The position numbers and the translations under genes are program-made. A stretch of DNA of 52,675 bases from NCBI GenBank assembly GCA_035254305.1, contig DATFAS010000032.1, forward strand, positions 1 to 52,675, written 5' to 3'. How positions within the stretch are numbered: the stretch's first letter is position 1; the number at the start of each line of letters is the position of its first letter. The notes under the pieces were generated by a model. The model had not been told where the DNA came from, searched no databases, and saw only the letters and a list, made by a program, of their open reading frames with translations. This stretch comes from DATFAS01 sp035254305 (GTDB lineage Bacteria; Bacillota; Bacilli; Aneurinibacillales; RAOX-1). This document shows, in pieces, positions 39,946 through 49,388 of this stretch.

Positions 39946-41136
39946 ATGCAGCATAATTGGTTAAGATGGTTCAATGGATATCTCATTATTATCCTTAGGG
40001 GGAAGCGGATTGAGAGGTTTATCAATTTAGCCATTCAGAAACGAATTCAGATATGGAATATTGCAAGATATGATGAACAGCGTGGAAAACTTGCTGTGAA
40101 ATTAGATGATTTTTTTCGTTTGAAGCCACTGCTTAAGGAAACCGGGTGCCGAGTTCGAGTGATGGGCAGATACGGGCTGCCCTTCTTCTATCGTAGAGTT
40201 AGGCAGCGGTATGCCTTTTTTATTGGCTTTATTGCATTTATTTCGATGCTATTTCTTCTATCCAATATGATTTGGTCTGTGGAGGTTACTGGAACCGAAA
40301 AGATTCCGAAATACAAAGTAGTCGAGATTGCCGATAAAATTGGTATTGCACAGGGGAAATTTAGTTTTATGCTGGACGACCCTGACAAGATTCAAGGAAA
40401 ATTAATGGAGCAGATCCCAGAAGCCTCCTGGATAGGATTTGAAATGAAAGGAACGAAAGCCCAAATCCGAGTAGTAGAAAAAGTACTTCCAGATGAAACG
40501 GTTCAGACAGGGCCGAAGCATATTATCGCTAAAAAGTCAGCGATCGTTAGAAATATTTTTGCTTCCCAAGGAAAAATTACGATTAAAGTTAATGATTTTG
40601 TGAGAAAAGGAGATATCTTGGTTTCTGGATTAATTGGTAAGGAGCAGAGTCCGATTGCCATAGCGGCAAAAGGAAAGGTTGAAGGTGAAGTATGGTACGA
40701 AACAGAAGTGGTTGTACCAACAGTACAGACGCAAGCAGTTTATACCGGAGAAGGTCACGAAAATTATTACATTGTGCTTTGGGGTCATCCGGTTAAGGTA
40801 TGGGGCTTTGGGGATGTTACCTTTAAACAGTATGAAGCAAAGGATGAAAGCTTTGAACCTAAACTACGTAATCTGCAAATACCGATTTCTTGGAAAAAAG
40901 AGCATCTATTAGCGACTGAAAGTAAAACAACCAAATTAAATTCGAATGAAATTCTTACATTCGCTATAGAAGCAGCCAAGCGGGACATTCTGACAAAAAT
41001 GGGGACAGGCGGTTACGTGAAAGAGGAAAAAGTTTTGCACCAGCGACAAGAGAATGATAAAGTTTATATAAAGATGCATGTCATTACGATGGAAGATATC
41101 GCAGAGGAACAAACAATCAATGTAGAAGGAGAATGA
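39946..41136 (+). CDS. yqfD: Sporulation protein YqfD
   Basis: A 396-residue membrane protein. A cytoplasmic N-terminal part (about 1-85) is followed by one TM helix (about 89-108; AFFIGFIAFISMLFLLSNMIW) and a large outside domain with FtsQ/POTRA-like features (VEVTGTEKIPKYKVVEIA near residue 110). YqfD is a sigma-E-dependent sporulation protein needed for normal spore formation. GGGAGGGG lies 12 nt from the ATG. The stop overlaps the phoH start (ATGA). Confidence 0.95.
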   Translation: MQHNWLRWFNGYLIIILRGKRIERFINLAIQKRIQIWNIARYDEQRGKLAVKLDDFFRLKPLLKETGCRVRVMGRYGLPFFYRRVRQRYAFFIGFIAFISMLFLLSNMIWSVEVTGTEKIPKYKVVEIADKIGIAQGKFSFMLDDPDKIQGKLMEQIPEASWIGFEMKGTKAQIRVVEKVLPDETVQTGPKHIIAKKSAIVRNIFASQGKITIKVNDFVRKGDILVSGLIGKEQSPIAIAAKGKVEGEVWYETEVVVPTVQTQAVYTGEGHENYYIVLWGHPVKVWGFGDVTFKQYEAKDESFEPKLRNLQIPISWKKEHLLATESKTTKLNSNEILTFAIEAAKRDILTKMGTGGYVKEEKVLHQRQENDKVYIKMHVITMEDIAEEQTINVEGE

Positions 41137-42116
41137 GGTATTTGCCAGTACAAGAAGAAACAATCAAAGTCCGACTTAAAGATGCAGCAACTGCTATGAC
41201 ACTATTCGGTCCACAGGATGCTTACTTGAAAAAAATTGAACAGCAGACACAAGCCAGAATAATGGCCCGTAGTGAAGAAATTACAATATCCGGAGAATCG
41301 GAAGAAGTAGAGATGCTGCAACGGTTATTTGGGGTGCTTGCTGTTTTAATTGAAAGAGGAATACAATTATCGGAACGCGATGTGATCTATTCTCTTGATC
41401 TGGCGAAGCGTGGAATCGTCGAAGAATTGCTTGATTTGTTTGATGAACAGATCGCCATGTCTTCTAAAGGAAAACCCATCAGGGTTAAAACTCTTGGACA
41501 GCGGTATTATGTTACCTCTATTCAAAAGAATGATATAGTATTTGGAATTGGCCCTGCAGGGACAGGAAAGACCTATCTGGCGGTAGTTATGGCTGTTGTT
41601 GCCTTAAAGAATGGTCAAGTGAAGAAAATTGTCCTTACCCGCCCCGCTGTAGAGGCAGGTGAGAGCTTAGGCTTCTTACCTGGTGACTTACAGGAAAAGG
41701 TAGATCCTTATTTGCGCCCATTGTATGATGCCCTTCATGATATTCTGGGGATGGAAACAGTCAATCGGTTAATGGAACGAGGAACCATTGAGGTGGCTCC
41801 TTTAGCCTACATGAGAGGAAGGACGCTTGATGATTCTTTCGTTATCCTCGACGAAGCTCAGAACACTACACCTGAACAAATGAAAATGTTCTTAACAAGA
41901 CTAGGTTTTGGATCTAAGATGGTAATTACGGGAGATGTTACACAGGTTGACCTGCCACGTGGTAAAAAATCTGGTTTAAGAGAAGCGGAAAGAATCCTTG
42001 CACATGTTCCGGAAATTTCCTTTATTTATTTAAGTGAATCAGATGTTGTGCGACATCCTCTCGTTCATCAGATCATTAAAGCGTATAACAAGATAGAAAA
42101 TGAAAATCAAGGATAA
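41133..42116 (+). CDS. phoH: PhoH family ATPase
   Basis: A 327-residue P-loop protein with GPAGTGKTYLAV near residue 138 (Walker A) and SFVILDEAQNTTPEQMK near 236 (Walker B). The N-terminal ~110 residues include a KH-like region, typical of PhoH in the ybeY-era neighbourhood. RNA or ribosome quality-control roles are suspected; PhoH works with YbeY and Era by genomic context. The ATG at 41133 has AAGGAG almost adjacent, whereas a TTG at 41142 has it 10 nt away, so the true start may be three codons later. Confidence 0.94.
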   Translation: MRYLPVQEETIKVRLKDAATAMTLFGPQDAYLKKIEQQTQARIMARSEEITISGESEEVEMLQRLFGVLAVLIERGIQLSERDVIYSLDLAKRGIVEELLDLFDEQIAMSSKGKPIRVKTLGQRYYVTSIQKNDIVFGIGPAGTGKTYLAVVMAVVALKNGQVKKIVLTRPAVEAGESLGFLPGDLQEKVDPYLRPLYDALHDILGMETVNRLMERGTIEVAPLAYMRGRTLDDSFVILDEAQNTTPEQMKMFLTRLGFGSKMVITGDVTQVDLPRGKKSGLREAERILAHVPEISFIYLSESDVVRHPLVHQIIKAYNKIENENQG

Positions 42117-42177
42117 TATTCTATAAGGGGTAGAACGACAAGCGCTTGTTCTTTCAAGGAAAAGGAGTTGCTTATCA

Positions 42178-44355
42178 ATGAAAAAAGGGTTACCCCACCA
42201 GATGTGGAGCATACCTGAATCATGGAACACTAGCCGAGTCGTCCGAATCGTTCTCTTCCTTATTCTTGGTGTGGGAATCTATCTTCATTTATTAGAAAAT
42301 GTTATTCCCAAAACATATGATTTACAACGGAATACGGTAAGTAATGTAACGATTACAGCGCCGATGGAAGTTGAGGACACAGAAGCTACGAATAGGCTCC
42401 GAGAAGAAGCCGTAGCGGCTGTTAAGCCTGTGTATGCGATGCAGGATAGTATAACCAAAAATCAAATTAAGGTCTTAGATCATATTTTCCGCCGAATCAC
42501 AGAAGTTCGTATGGAACAAGATAAAGCGGAATCGACACAGAAATCTCAAACGCCAAATGCTTCTACAGGAACAGAACGGTCCCAAGCACCAACGAAATCA
42601 CCTGAACAATTGAATCGTGATCTCAAAGAGGATATCCCCTATCAATTATCAGATGAAACCATTAATACACTCCTTAAGCAAACGCCTGAATCGTTAGCCA
42701 CCGTGAAGACTATATCAAGTAATGCGGTTACAGCAATCATGCTAGAAGGAGTTCGCTTAAATGCAAGTGTGAGTGATACACAAGAAAGAGTGGAGAAGCA
42801 GCTTAGTTCTGTTGATTTAGAAAGTAGAGCCCAAAAAGCCGTACGTGAACTTGTCTTAGCTAGTATTGTACCGAATATCGTTTATGATGAGGATGCAACC
42901 GAACAGGCAAAAGAAAAGGTAACCAGAACGGTGAAGCCGGTACTCATTCACAAGGGGGAATTACTTGTGGGTGAAGGGGAATATATTACAGATGATATCT
43001 TTCGTAAGCTTGGTGTAGCTGGACTGCTTACCCATCATCCTAATTATTTTCCTTACCTTGGTTTAGCCATTTTTGTTTTTATGTCTGTCTTTTTCTTTTA
43101 CCATTATATTTCGAGAAGTAAGCTTGAAATCAAGACGAATAACCGATACCTACTCATGTTTATTATTATTATTCTATTGAATTTACTGGCAATGAAAATT
43201 GTAGGATTAGGCCAGCATCTAGGCTATTCATTTGTTGGCTACTTGGCACCGGCTGCATTCGGGACGATGCTGATCTCCTTATTTATTAATCTTAGGCTCG
43301 CCCTCTTTACAGGGGTTTTACTTTCGATTTGTGCAAGCTTGATTTTTAACGGAGATAGCACTCCTTTCGATTTTCGGTACGGGTTTGTCGTGTTAGCTGG
43401 TTCTATTGCGGGTGCCTATTCCCTTGGAAGAGCTACCCACCGTCGTAATATTTTATTATCGGGCTTCGCCATCGTTGTGGCCAATATTCTTGCTATAAGT
43501 ACGGTTTATTTTCTTTTTTATTCGGTGAAGTGGCAGGATCTTTCTCGCTTATACGGCTATGCTGTTGCTAGTGGTCTTCTTTCTGCTGTATTGACCATTG
43601 GGTTGATACCTTTCTTTGAATCGGCTTTTGGCATTTTATCCACCCTTAAGCTAGTCGAATTATCAAACCCTAATCATCCGTTGCTTAGACGGTTGCTTAT
43701 GGAGACTCCTGGAACCTATCATCATAGTATAATGGTTGGGAATTTATCTGAGGCTGCAGCTGAAGCAATTGGAGCGAATGGACTTTTAGCACGTGTTGGT
43801 TCGTATTATCATGATGTGGGGAAGATGAAACGACCACACTTCTACATTGAAAATCAGATGGGAAGGGATAACCCCCATGATCGAATTGCACCGAGTTTGA
43901 GTCGAACGATTATTATTTCACATCCAAGTGATGGGGTAAAGATGCTTCAGGAGCATAAAATACCGATTCCGATTCAAGATATTGCAGCTCAGCATCACGG
44001 TACAACTCTGCTGAAATACTTTTATCATAAGGCAATGAAGGATTCCACGGTTCCTGTTCTCGAATCAGAGTATCGTTATCCTGGGCCTAAGGCACAATTT
44101 AAGGAAGCGGCAATTGTGGGAATTTGTGATAGTATTGAAGCAGCAGTGAGATCTATTTCTAAGCCTACACCTGACAAGATTGAAACATTAGTCCATAAAA
44201 TTGTGAAAGATCGAATTGATGATGGCCAATTAAATGAGTGTGATCTCACATTACAGGAATTGGATGTTATTTCCAAAATAGTTTGTGAGACACTAAAAGG
44301 GATCTTCCATAATCGTATTGAATATCCCGAAGACATCGAGGTGAAACAGGCATGA
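42178..44355 (+). CDS. pgpH: Cyclic-di-AMP phosphodiesterase PgpH (7TMR-HD family)
   Basis: A 725-residue membrane hydrolase. TM1 (about residues 22-42) is followed by an extracytoplasmic 7TMR-HDED domain (about 50-285), seven TM helices (about 290-490) and a cytoplasmic HD domain (about 505-700). The HD residues are seen in HHSIMVG (near 514) and YHDVGKMKRP (near 544), with further His in the AQHHGTT segment near 603. Orthologues (YqfF/PgpH) degrade c-di-AMP, controlling K+ uptake and wall stress. AAAAGGAG precedes the ATG. ybeY overlaps its end by 4 nt. Confidence 0.95.
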   Translation: MKKGLPHQMWSIPESWNTSRVVRIVLFLILGVGIYLHLLENVIPKTYDLQRNTVSNVTITAPMEVEDTEATNRLREEAVAAVKPVYAMQDSITKNQIKVLDHIFRRITEVRMEQDKAESTQKSQTPNASTGTERSQAPTKSPEQLNRDLKEDIPYQLSDETINTLLKQTPESLATVKTISSNAVTAIMLEGVRLNASVSDTQERVEKQLSSVDLESRAQKAVRELVLASIVPNIVYDEDATEQAKEKVTRTVKPVLIHKGELLVGEGEYITDDIFRKLGVAGLLTHHPNYFPYLGLAIFVFMSVFFFYHYISRSKLEIKTNNRYLLMFIIIILLNLLAMKIVGLGQHLGYSFVGYLAPAAFGTMLISLFINLRLALFTGVLLSICASLIFNGDSTPFDFRYGFVVLAGSIAGAYSLGRATHRRNILLSGFAIVVANILAISTVYFLFYSVKWQDLSRLYGYAVASGLLSAVLTIGLIPFFESAFGILSTLKLVELSNPNHPLLRRLLMETPGTYHHSIMVGNLSEAAAEAIGANGLLARVGSYYHDVGKMKRPHFYIENQMGRDNPHDRIAPSLSRTIIISHPSDGVKMLQEHKIPIPIQDIAAQHHGTTLLKYFYHKAMKDSTVPVLESEYRYPGPKAQFKEAAIVGICDSIEAAVRSISKPTPDKIETLVHKIVKDRIDDGQLNECDLTLQELDVISKIVCETLKGIFHNRIEYPEDIEVKQA

Positions 44356-44783
44356 GTCTTAAGGTAGAGATTTTAAATGAACAGCAAGAAATCATCTCTG
44401 ATGACCTACTTGAATTAATAACCAATCTATTGAACAAAGGTGCAGAGCTTGAACAGGTAGATGATAAGGAAATAGCAGTTACTTTTGTAGACAACGATCG
44501 AATTCAAGAAATAAATTGTGAGTTTCGTGATCTTGATAAGCCGACAGATGTTCTCTCTTTTCCACTTGAAGAGGAAGATGCACTTGGAGATATTATTATT
44601 TCGATACCGAGAGCAAGAGAGCAGGCTGAAGATTACGGGCACTCCTTTGAACGGGAGATGGGTTTTCTAGCTGTTCATGGTTTTCTTCATTTGCTAGGAT
44701 ATGACCACCACACAGAGAGTGAAGAAAAAGAAATGTTTGGTAAACAGGAGCAAATTCTTCAATCTTATGGATTAAACAGGTAG
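44352..44783 (+). CDS. ybeY: Endoribonuclease YbeY (rRNA maturation)
   Basis: A 143-residue single-strand endonuclease needed for 16S rRNA 3'-end maturation and ribosome quality control. The zinc motif HGFLHLLGYDH near residue 112 (H-x3-H-x5-H) is complete, and RDLDKPTDVLSFP near 58 is the family signature. It overlaps pgpH (ATGA) and is followed at once by dgkA, the conserved phoH-pgpH-ybeY-dgkA-cdd-era order. Confidence 0.96.
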   Translation: MSLKVEILNEQQEIISDDLLELITNLLNKGAELEQVDDKEIAVTFVDNDRIQEINCEFRDLDKPTDVLSFPLEEEDALGDIIISIPRAREQAEDYGHSFEREMGFLAVHGFLHLLGYDHHTESEEKEMFGKQEQILQSYGLNR

Positions 44784-44790
44784 GCAATAA

Positions 44791-45189
44791 GTGACATCTC
44801 TAGAGAGAGTGGAAACTATGCGTGAACTTAAACGACTAGTACAAAGTTTTGGACATGCTATAGATGGGATTGTATTTACAGTAAAGACACAGCGAAACAT
44901 GCAGATTCATGTGGGTGCAGCGTTCTTCGTCTTACTTGTGGGATGGCTGCTCCAGATTCCGTGGAGTGGCATAATGCTGGTCTTTTTTTCTATCTTTTTC
45001 GTCTTGATTCTAGAGATGGTTAATACGGCTATTGAGGTAACGGTTGATTTAATCACCAAAGAAATTCATCCTTTAGCCAAAATCGCTAAGGATGTTGCTG
45101 CAGGTGCAGTTTTATTAGGTGTGATCCTAGCAATCGTTGTTGGCTTCTATGTATTTATCCCACCTATTATTTCATTGCTCGATCATTAA
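44791..45189 (+). CDS. dgkA: Undecaprenol / diacylglycerol kinase family protein
   Basis: A small membrane kinase of 132 residues with three TM helices and the DgkA signature LEMVNTAIEVTVDLIT near residue 75, including the catalytic Glu and the ENTAIE-type motif. In Gram-positive bacteria the enzyme phosphorylates undecaprenol for the wall lipid carrier. GTG 44791 has AGGTAGG 6 nt upstream, overlapping the ybeY stop. ATG 44818 (MRELKRLVQSF), with a weaker GAGAGAGTGG, is the alternative and would give 123 residues. Confidence 0.92.
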   Translation: MTSLERVETMRELKRLVQSFGHAIDGIVFTVKTQRNMQIHVGAAFFVLLVGWLLQIPWSGIMLVFFSIFFVLILEMVNTAIEVTVDLITKEIHPLAKIAKDVAAGAVLLGVILAIVVGFYVFIPPIISLLDH

Positions 45190-45209
45190 ACAGGGGAGGG
45201 GAAGACGAG

Positions 45210-45620
45210 ATGAATGAACAGGAATTACTCCAAATAGCAAAACAGGCTCGAGAAGCAGCTTATGTTCCCTATTCTAAATTTAAGGTAGGCGCAGCTTTAT
45301 TAACGAATCAGGATGAAGTAATCTTAGGATGTAATATTGAAAATGCAGCCTACAGCCTGTGTAATTGTGCTGAACGCACTGCATTATTTAAAGCATTTTC
45401 TGATGGGAAGAAAGACTATAAAAAAATAGCAGTCATTGCGGATACGCCCTTGCCGGTTGCTCCATGTGGAGCTTGTAGACAAGTCATGGCTGAATTATGC
45501 CCGCCAGAGATGGAAGTCATTATGGGAAATCTTAAGGGACATATTCTTATTAAAACCGTAGAGCAGCTTCTGCCAGGAGCTTTTAAACAGGAGGATTTAA
45601 ATGAACAAAACAGGCTTTAA
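45210..45620 (+). CDS. cdd: Cytidine deaminase
   Basis: A 136-residue zinc enzyme converting cytidine and deoxycytidine to uridine forms in pyrimidine salvage. The zinc site is NCAERTALFKAF near residue 53 (Cys ligand and catalytic Glu) and PCGACRQ near 86. YVPYSKFKVGAALL near 19 binds the nucleoside. Length is that of homotetrameric bacterial Cdd. GGGGAGGGG precedes the ATG. Its last 20 nt overlap era, a strong coupling. Confidence 0.97.
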   Translation: MNEQELLQIAKQAREAAYVPYSKFKVGAALLTNQDEVILGCNIENAAYSLCNCAERTALFKAFSDGKKDYKKIAVIADTPLPVAPCGACRQVMAELCPPEMEVIMGNLKGHILIKTVEQLLPGAFKQEDLNEQNRL

Positions 45621-46506
45621 ATCAGGATTTGTAGCGATTATTGGAAGACCTAACGTAGGGAAATCTACTTTAATGAATAAAATTGTTGGACAGAAAATAG
45701 CAATCATGTCCAATAAACCACAAACAACCAGAAATAAAATTAGAGCAGTCTATACAAGTCAGAGAGGTCAGATTATTTTTCTTGATACTCCTGGTGTACA
45801 TAAGCCCCAATCTAAGCTAGGGCATTACATGAATTCCATTGTAGAAAATTCGCTAAAAGAAGTGGATATTATTCTTTTCATTGTTGATGCCTCGGAGAAG
45901 CTCGGGGCAGGGGATCGTTTTATTATAGAGAAACTCGGGGCTACAAAGCAGCCAGTGTTCCTTATTATTAATAAGATTGATAAGGTACACCCTGAGGAGC
46001 TTCTGCCTTTTATAGATGAATATCGAAGCCTCTATCCGTTCAAAGAAATTATTCCAGTGTCAGCACTGGCAGGTAATAATGTGAATACCCTTCTAGAACA
46101 AATGCTGCAATTGCTTCCTGATGGACCTAAATATTATCCGGAGAATCAGGTAACCGACTCTCCCGAGAGGTTTATTATCGCCGAACTTATTCGCGAAAAG
46201 GTGCTTCATCTTACTAGAGAGGAAATTCCCCATTCAATTGCAGTTGTGGTTGAGCATATGGCTAAAAGGGAAGACAGTGAGGCAGTTTATATTTATGTAG
46301 GAATTTATGCGGAGAAGGAATCGCAAAAGGGAATTCTTGTTGGGAAGCAAGGATCTATGCTTAAGGAAATAGGAAAGAGAGCAAGAGCAGATATTGAACG
46401 ATTACTCGGAACGCGGATTTTCCTTGAACTTCGTGTGAAAGTGAAGAAGGATTGGCGTAACCAGGAAAATCTATTTCGTGATTTTGGGTTTAATGAAGAA
46501 TATTAG
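45601..46506 (+). CDS. era: GTPase Era
   Basis: A 301-residue GTPase binding the 3' end of 16S rRNA for 30S assembly. G1 GRPNVGKST (near residue 16), G3 DTPG (near 62), G4 NKIDK (near 124) and G5 SAL. The C-terminal KH domain contains ILVGKQGSMLKEIGKRAR near 243. The start ATG overlaps cdd by 20 nt, with AGGAGGATTTAA just upstream inside cdd. It sits with ybeY and phoH, which act on the same ribosomal subunit. Confidence 0.97.
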   Translation: MNKTGFKSGFVAIIGRPNVGKSTLMNKIVGQKIAIMSNKPQTTRNKIRAVYTSQRGQIIFLDTPGVHKPQSKLGHYMNSIVENSLKEVDIILFIVDASEKLGAGDRFIIEKLGATKQPVFLIINKIDKVHPEELLPFIDEYRSLYPFKEIIPVSALAGNNVNTLLEQMLQLLPDGPKYYPENQVTDSPERFIIAELIREKVLHLTREEIPHSIAVVVEHMAKREDSEAVYIYVGIYAEKESQKGILVGKQGSMLKEIGKRARADIERLLGTRIFLELRVKVKKDWRNQENLFRDFGFNEEY

Positions 46507-46683
46507 ATTTGGAAAAAATTCCTAGGATATGATTTGGTATTCAGGCTAATCTATATGGTAAGGACAAATAATAAGGATACATCACATCCTTCTGTTGTCG
46601 TATGCCCTTGTCGTTTTGGATCATTGCTTTGGGTAAGCGTAAGATATCCAGACACAATTTCTCCCGAAAGGATGATACGGAGC

Positions 46684-46824
46684 ATGCAAAATATTTCTTG
46701 GAACTTATTTAGTGCCACCGGAAACATCGATGCTTATCTTCTTTATAAGGACTATCAGCGAGTAACAGTTCCTGGAGAAGATGATGCGGAATTATCCATG
46801 GATGTGGAGGAAAATGAAGGGTAA
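46684..46824 (+). CDS. yqzL: YqzL family small protein
   Basis: A 46-residue protein beginning MQNISWNLFSATGNIDAYLLY, which matches the YqzL pattern (W-x2-F-x2-TGN-x-D-x-YLL-x-K) found between era and recO in Bacillales. The remainder is acidic. The frame is open 50 codons further upstream, but that extension has no family resemblance, and AAAGGATGATACGGAG stands before ATG 46684. The function is unknown. About 180 nt between era and this gene hold no other gene. Confidence 0.85.
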   Translation: MQNISWNLFSATGNIDAYLLYKDYQRVTVPGEDDAELSMDVEENEG

Positions 46825-46863
46825 CCATGAAAGATTGGCCCACGAATAGAAGGGGCAAACCGA

Positions 46864-47658
46864 ATGTTAGGTAAGTCTGAAGGTATTGTATTACGAACCA
46901 TTGATTATGGGGAAGGGAATAAAATACTCACAATCCTCACGAAGGAACTAGGAAAAATTGGAGTAATGGCGCAAGGAGCAAGAAAAACAAAAAGTAGGTT
47001 TTCAGCTCTTTCTCAACCTTTCATTTATGCGTATTTTATGTTCCATTCTGGAAGTGGACTGGCTACCCTTAGTCAAGGGGAGATTATCAATTCATTTCCA
47101 TCCATACGAGGAGATCTTTACCAAACGGCTAATGCTGCTTACATCCTAGAATTGACCGACCGGCTGTTAGAAGAAAGAAAGCGCAGTAAACTCATGTATG
47201 ATCTTTTACTCCAATCATTATGCTATATGAATGAAGGTAAGGATTATGAGGTGGTTGCACGGATTTTTGAAGTGAAAGTATTAAATCTGTTTGGATATAA
47301 GCCTGTTTTTGATGTTTGTTCTAATTGTCGAAAGGGACATGCCCCATGGTTTTTTAGTGCCAGAGAGGGAGGGATTCTGTGTAGTGGCTGCCGTACAAAG
47401 GATCCCTATGCTTTTTTATTAGGGGAAGGACTTCCAAGATTACTTCATCTTTTTCAAACGATGGATATGGGCCAGTTAGGGACAATCAGCTTGAAGGAAT
47501 CAACAAAGGAACAGCTAAAAAAAGCTATGGATTCTTTTATGGATGAGCATCTTGGAATACATCTTAAATCTAGGCAATTTCTTCAGCAGCTAGAGAAAAT
47601 GGAACAGATCATACCTAGGAAGGCAAATGTAACTGACACAAAAGAAGAGGATATATAA
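46864..47658 (+). CDS. recO: DNA repair protein RecO
   Basis: A 264-residue recombination mediator loading RecA on SSB-coated DNA with RecR. The N-terminal OB-fold starts LGKSEGIVLRTIDYGEGNKI. KVLNLFGYKPVFDVCSNC near residue 140 leads into a four-Cys zinc finger (CSNC ... CSGC, about 154-177). Helical C-terminal domain. AGAAGGGG precedes the ATG. A terminator ends the conserved rpsU-to-recO region here. Confidence 0.95.
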   Translation: MLGKSEGIVLRTIDYGEGNKILTILTKELGKIGVMAQGARKTKSRFSALSQPFIYAYFMFHSGSGLATLSQGEIINSFPSIRGDLYQTANAAYILELTDRLLEERKRSKLMYDLLLQSLCYMNEGKDYEVVARIFEVKVLNLFGYKPVFDVCSNCRKGHAPWFFSAREGGILCSGCRTKDPYAFLLGEGLPRLLHLFQTMDMGQLGTISLKESTKEQLKKAMDSFMDEHLGIHLKSRQFLQQLEKMEQIIPRKANVTDTKEEDI

Positions 47659-47723
47659 AGCAGTCTTACGTGAATATTATAGTAAAAATTAATTTAACTA
47701 GATTAATTGAAAGATTTAATAGG

Positions 47724-47754
47724 GAAGGCGCCTAGGTGCCTTCTTTTATTTTTC
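47724..47754 (+). terminator. Terminator after recO
   Basis: GAAGGC-GCC and GGT-GCCTTC (47724-47743) fold on each other, followed by a T-rich run (47741-47753). Confidence 0.82.
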
Positions 47755-47791
47755 TATTCAGCATTGTATGATTAGCAATAAGGTGATTATT

Positions 47792-49381
47792 ATGTTTCTT
47801 TTGTTAGTTGAATTACTTGAAAGAGTCGGATTTTTGATCGGGACAGCCTTTTTATTCTCTCAAAGTAAATGGATGAGAAGGTATATGGACTATGAGAGAA
47901 ATCCTCAAAATCAATGGAGATTTATTGCACTATTTAGTTTTTTTGCTATTCTTGGAACCTATTCAGGTGTAACAGTGACAGAATTAAACTACCGTTCTGC
48001 TCCTTTAATTGGGTCAGTTTCTGATACAGCTGCTATTGCCAATTCAAGAACAGTGGGAGTAGTGATTGCAGGTCTGTTAGGGGGGATTAAGCCAGGAATC
48101 ATCGTTGGAGTGATTGCTGGAATCCATAGATATTCCCTAGGTGGTTTTGTTGCCTTTTCATGTATGCTCTCACCTATTCTTCAAGGAATTTTGGCTGGAT
48201 TCATGAAGCCTGCCCTGCAAAAGAGATATCGCCATATCTCCTCTGTTCAATTGGCCTTTATCATTGGGTTTCTGGCAGAATCTTTGCAAATGTTACTAAT
48301 TATAGTATTAACGAAGTTAAGAGTAGAAGCCTATGATCTTGTTTCGCTAATTGGTGTACCTCAAATTATTGCCAATAGTGTCGGTGTCGCCTTGTTCTTC
48401 ATGTTATATATGGAAATCAAGAATGAAGAAGAACGGATTGGTGCCAAGCATGCCTTGCAGGTACTGAAGATTGCGGATAAAACTCTTCCATTATGGACAA
48501 AGCCATTAGAAGAAGCTGTTACCGGAGTAGCTGAGATCTTAGTGGATGAGACTAATGCAGTTGGGGCCCTCTTTGAAATGGAAAAGAAGATTATCGTCAT
48601 GAAAGGAAAAACATCCTTGTTTTCCTTTGAAGTGCCTTTGCATAGTGGTAAAAAGAAAATGGGTGTCTTTCGTGTGTTCTATGAACGAGAACTTGAACTC
48701 GGAGCCACGAATCAAATACTCATGAAGGGATTAACTCAGTTATTCTCCCAACAGGCTGCTATTGTTGAGAATGAACGGCAAGCGCAGTTGTTAGCTGATG
48801 TTGAAATAAGAGCATTACAAGCACAAATGAATCCACACTTTTTATTTAATGTATTAAATACGGTAAAATCCTTTATTCGGACTAAACCTGATGAGGCACG
48901 CAAAATGATTACACAGTTAGCAAAGTTCTTGCGGCAAGGAATGCAGGTGAGTAGTTCTTCCTTGATTTCACTAGGGCAGGAGCTCGATTATGTAGATGCC
49001 TATTTAAACTTGGTCCAGGCTAGGATGGGAGAACGTATAATTGTGGAAAGAAGGATTGACCAGTCTTTAGTAGAATGTAGAGTTCCACCTTTAAGTATAC
49101 AACCCCTTGTTGAAAATGCCATTGTCCATGGACTATCGAAAATGAACGGGCATGGATTAATTATACTCAACGTACAAAAAGATGGAGATCGAATTTTAAT
49201 TAGTGTAGAGGATAATGGTCAATGGATTGAAATAGAACATAGAGGAAATAAACAGGATCATATGGGATTTGCACTGGATAATTTAGCGCAACGGCTTCGC
49301 TTTCATTATGGATTTGATCATGGCATTCATATCGATACCAATCGAAATCCAGGAACAAAAGTATCTTTTTGGGTGAGGTGA
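47792..49381 (+). CDS. LytS-family sensor histidine kinase
   Basis: A 529-residue membrane kinase. The N-terminal part is a 5TM-5TMR_LYT module of five to six helices (about residues 1-190, with GGIKPGIIVGVIAGIHRYSLGG). A GAF-like linker (about 215-325) follows, then the His_kinase domain with QMNPHFLFNVLNTV near 346 (phospho-His) and an HATPase region (PLVENAIVHGL near 435, DNGQW near 480). Relatives BtsS/YpdA and LytS sense extracellular pyruvate or membrane state. ATG 47792 has AAGGTG 6 nt upstream; an ATG at 47768 lacks one. The response regulator follows at 7 nt, cstA after that. Confidence 0.93.
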   Translation: MFLLLVELLERVGFLIGTAFLFSQSKWMRRYMDYERNPQNQWRFIALFSFFAILGTYSGVTVTELNYRSAPLIGSVSDTAAIANSRTVGVVIAGLLGGIKPGIIVGVIAGIHRYSLGGFVAFSCMLSPILQGILAGFMKPALQKRYRHISSVQLAFIIGFLAESLQMLLIIVLTKLRVEAYDLVSLIGVPQIIANSVGVALFFMLYMEIKNEEERIGAKHALQVLKIADKTLPLWTKPLEEAVTGVAEILVDETNAVGALFEMEKKIIVMKGKTSLFSFEVPLHSGKKKMGVFRVFYERELELGATNQILMKGLTQLFSQQAAIVENERQAQLLADVEIRALQAQMNPHFLFNVLNTVKSFIRTKPDEARKMITQLAKFLRQGMQVSSSSLISLGQELDYVDAYLNLVQARMGERIIVERRIDQSLVECRVPPLSIQPLVENAIVHGLSKMNGHGLIILNVQKDGDRILISVEDNGQWIEIEHRGNKQDHMGFALDNLAQRLRFHYGFDHGIHIDTNRNPGTKVSFWVR

Positions 49382-49388
49382 ATCGAAC

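Noticed and set aside
46534..46683. N-terminal extension of the YqzL gene by 50 codons.
   Set aside because: The extension has no family similarity, whereas the protein from ATG 46684 matches YqzL in size and motif.
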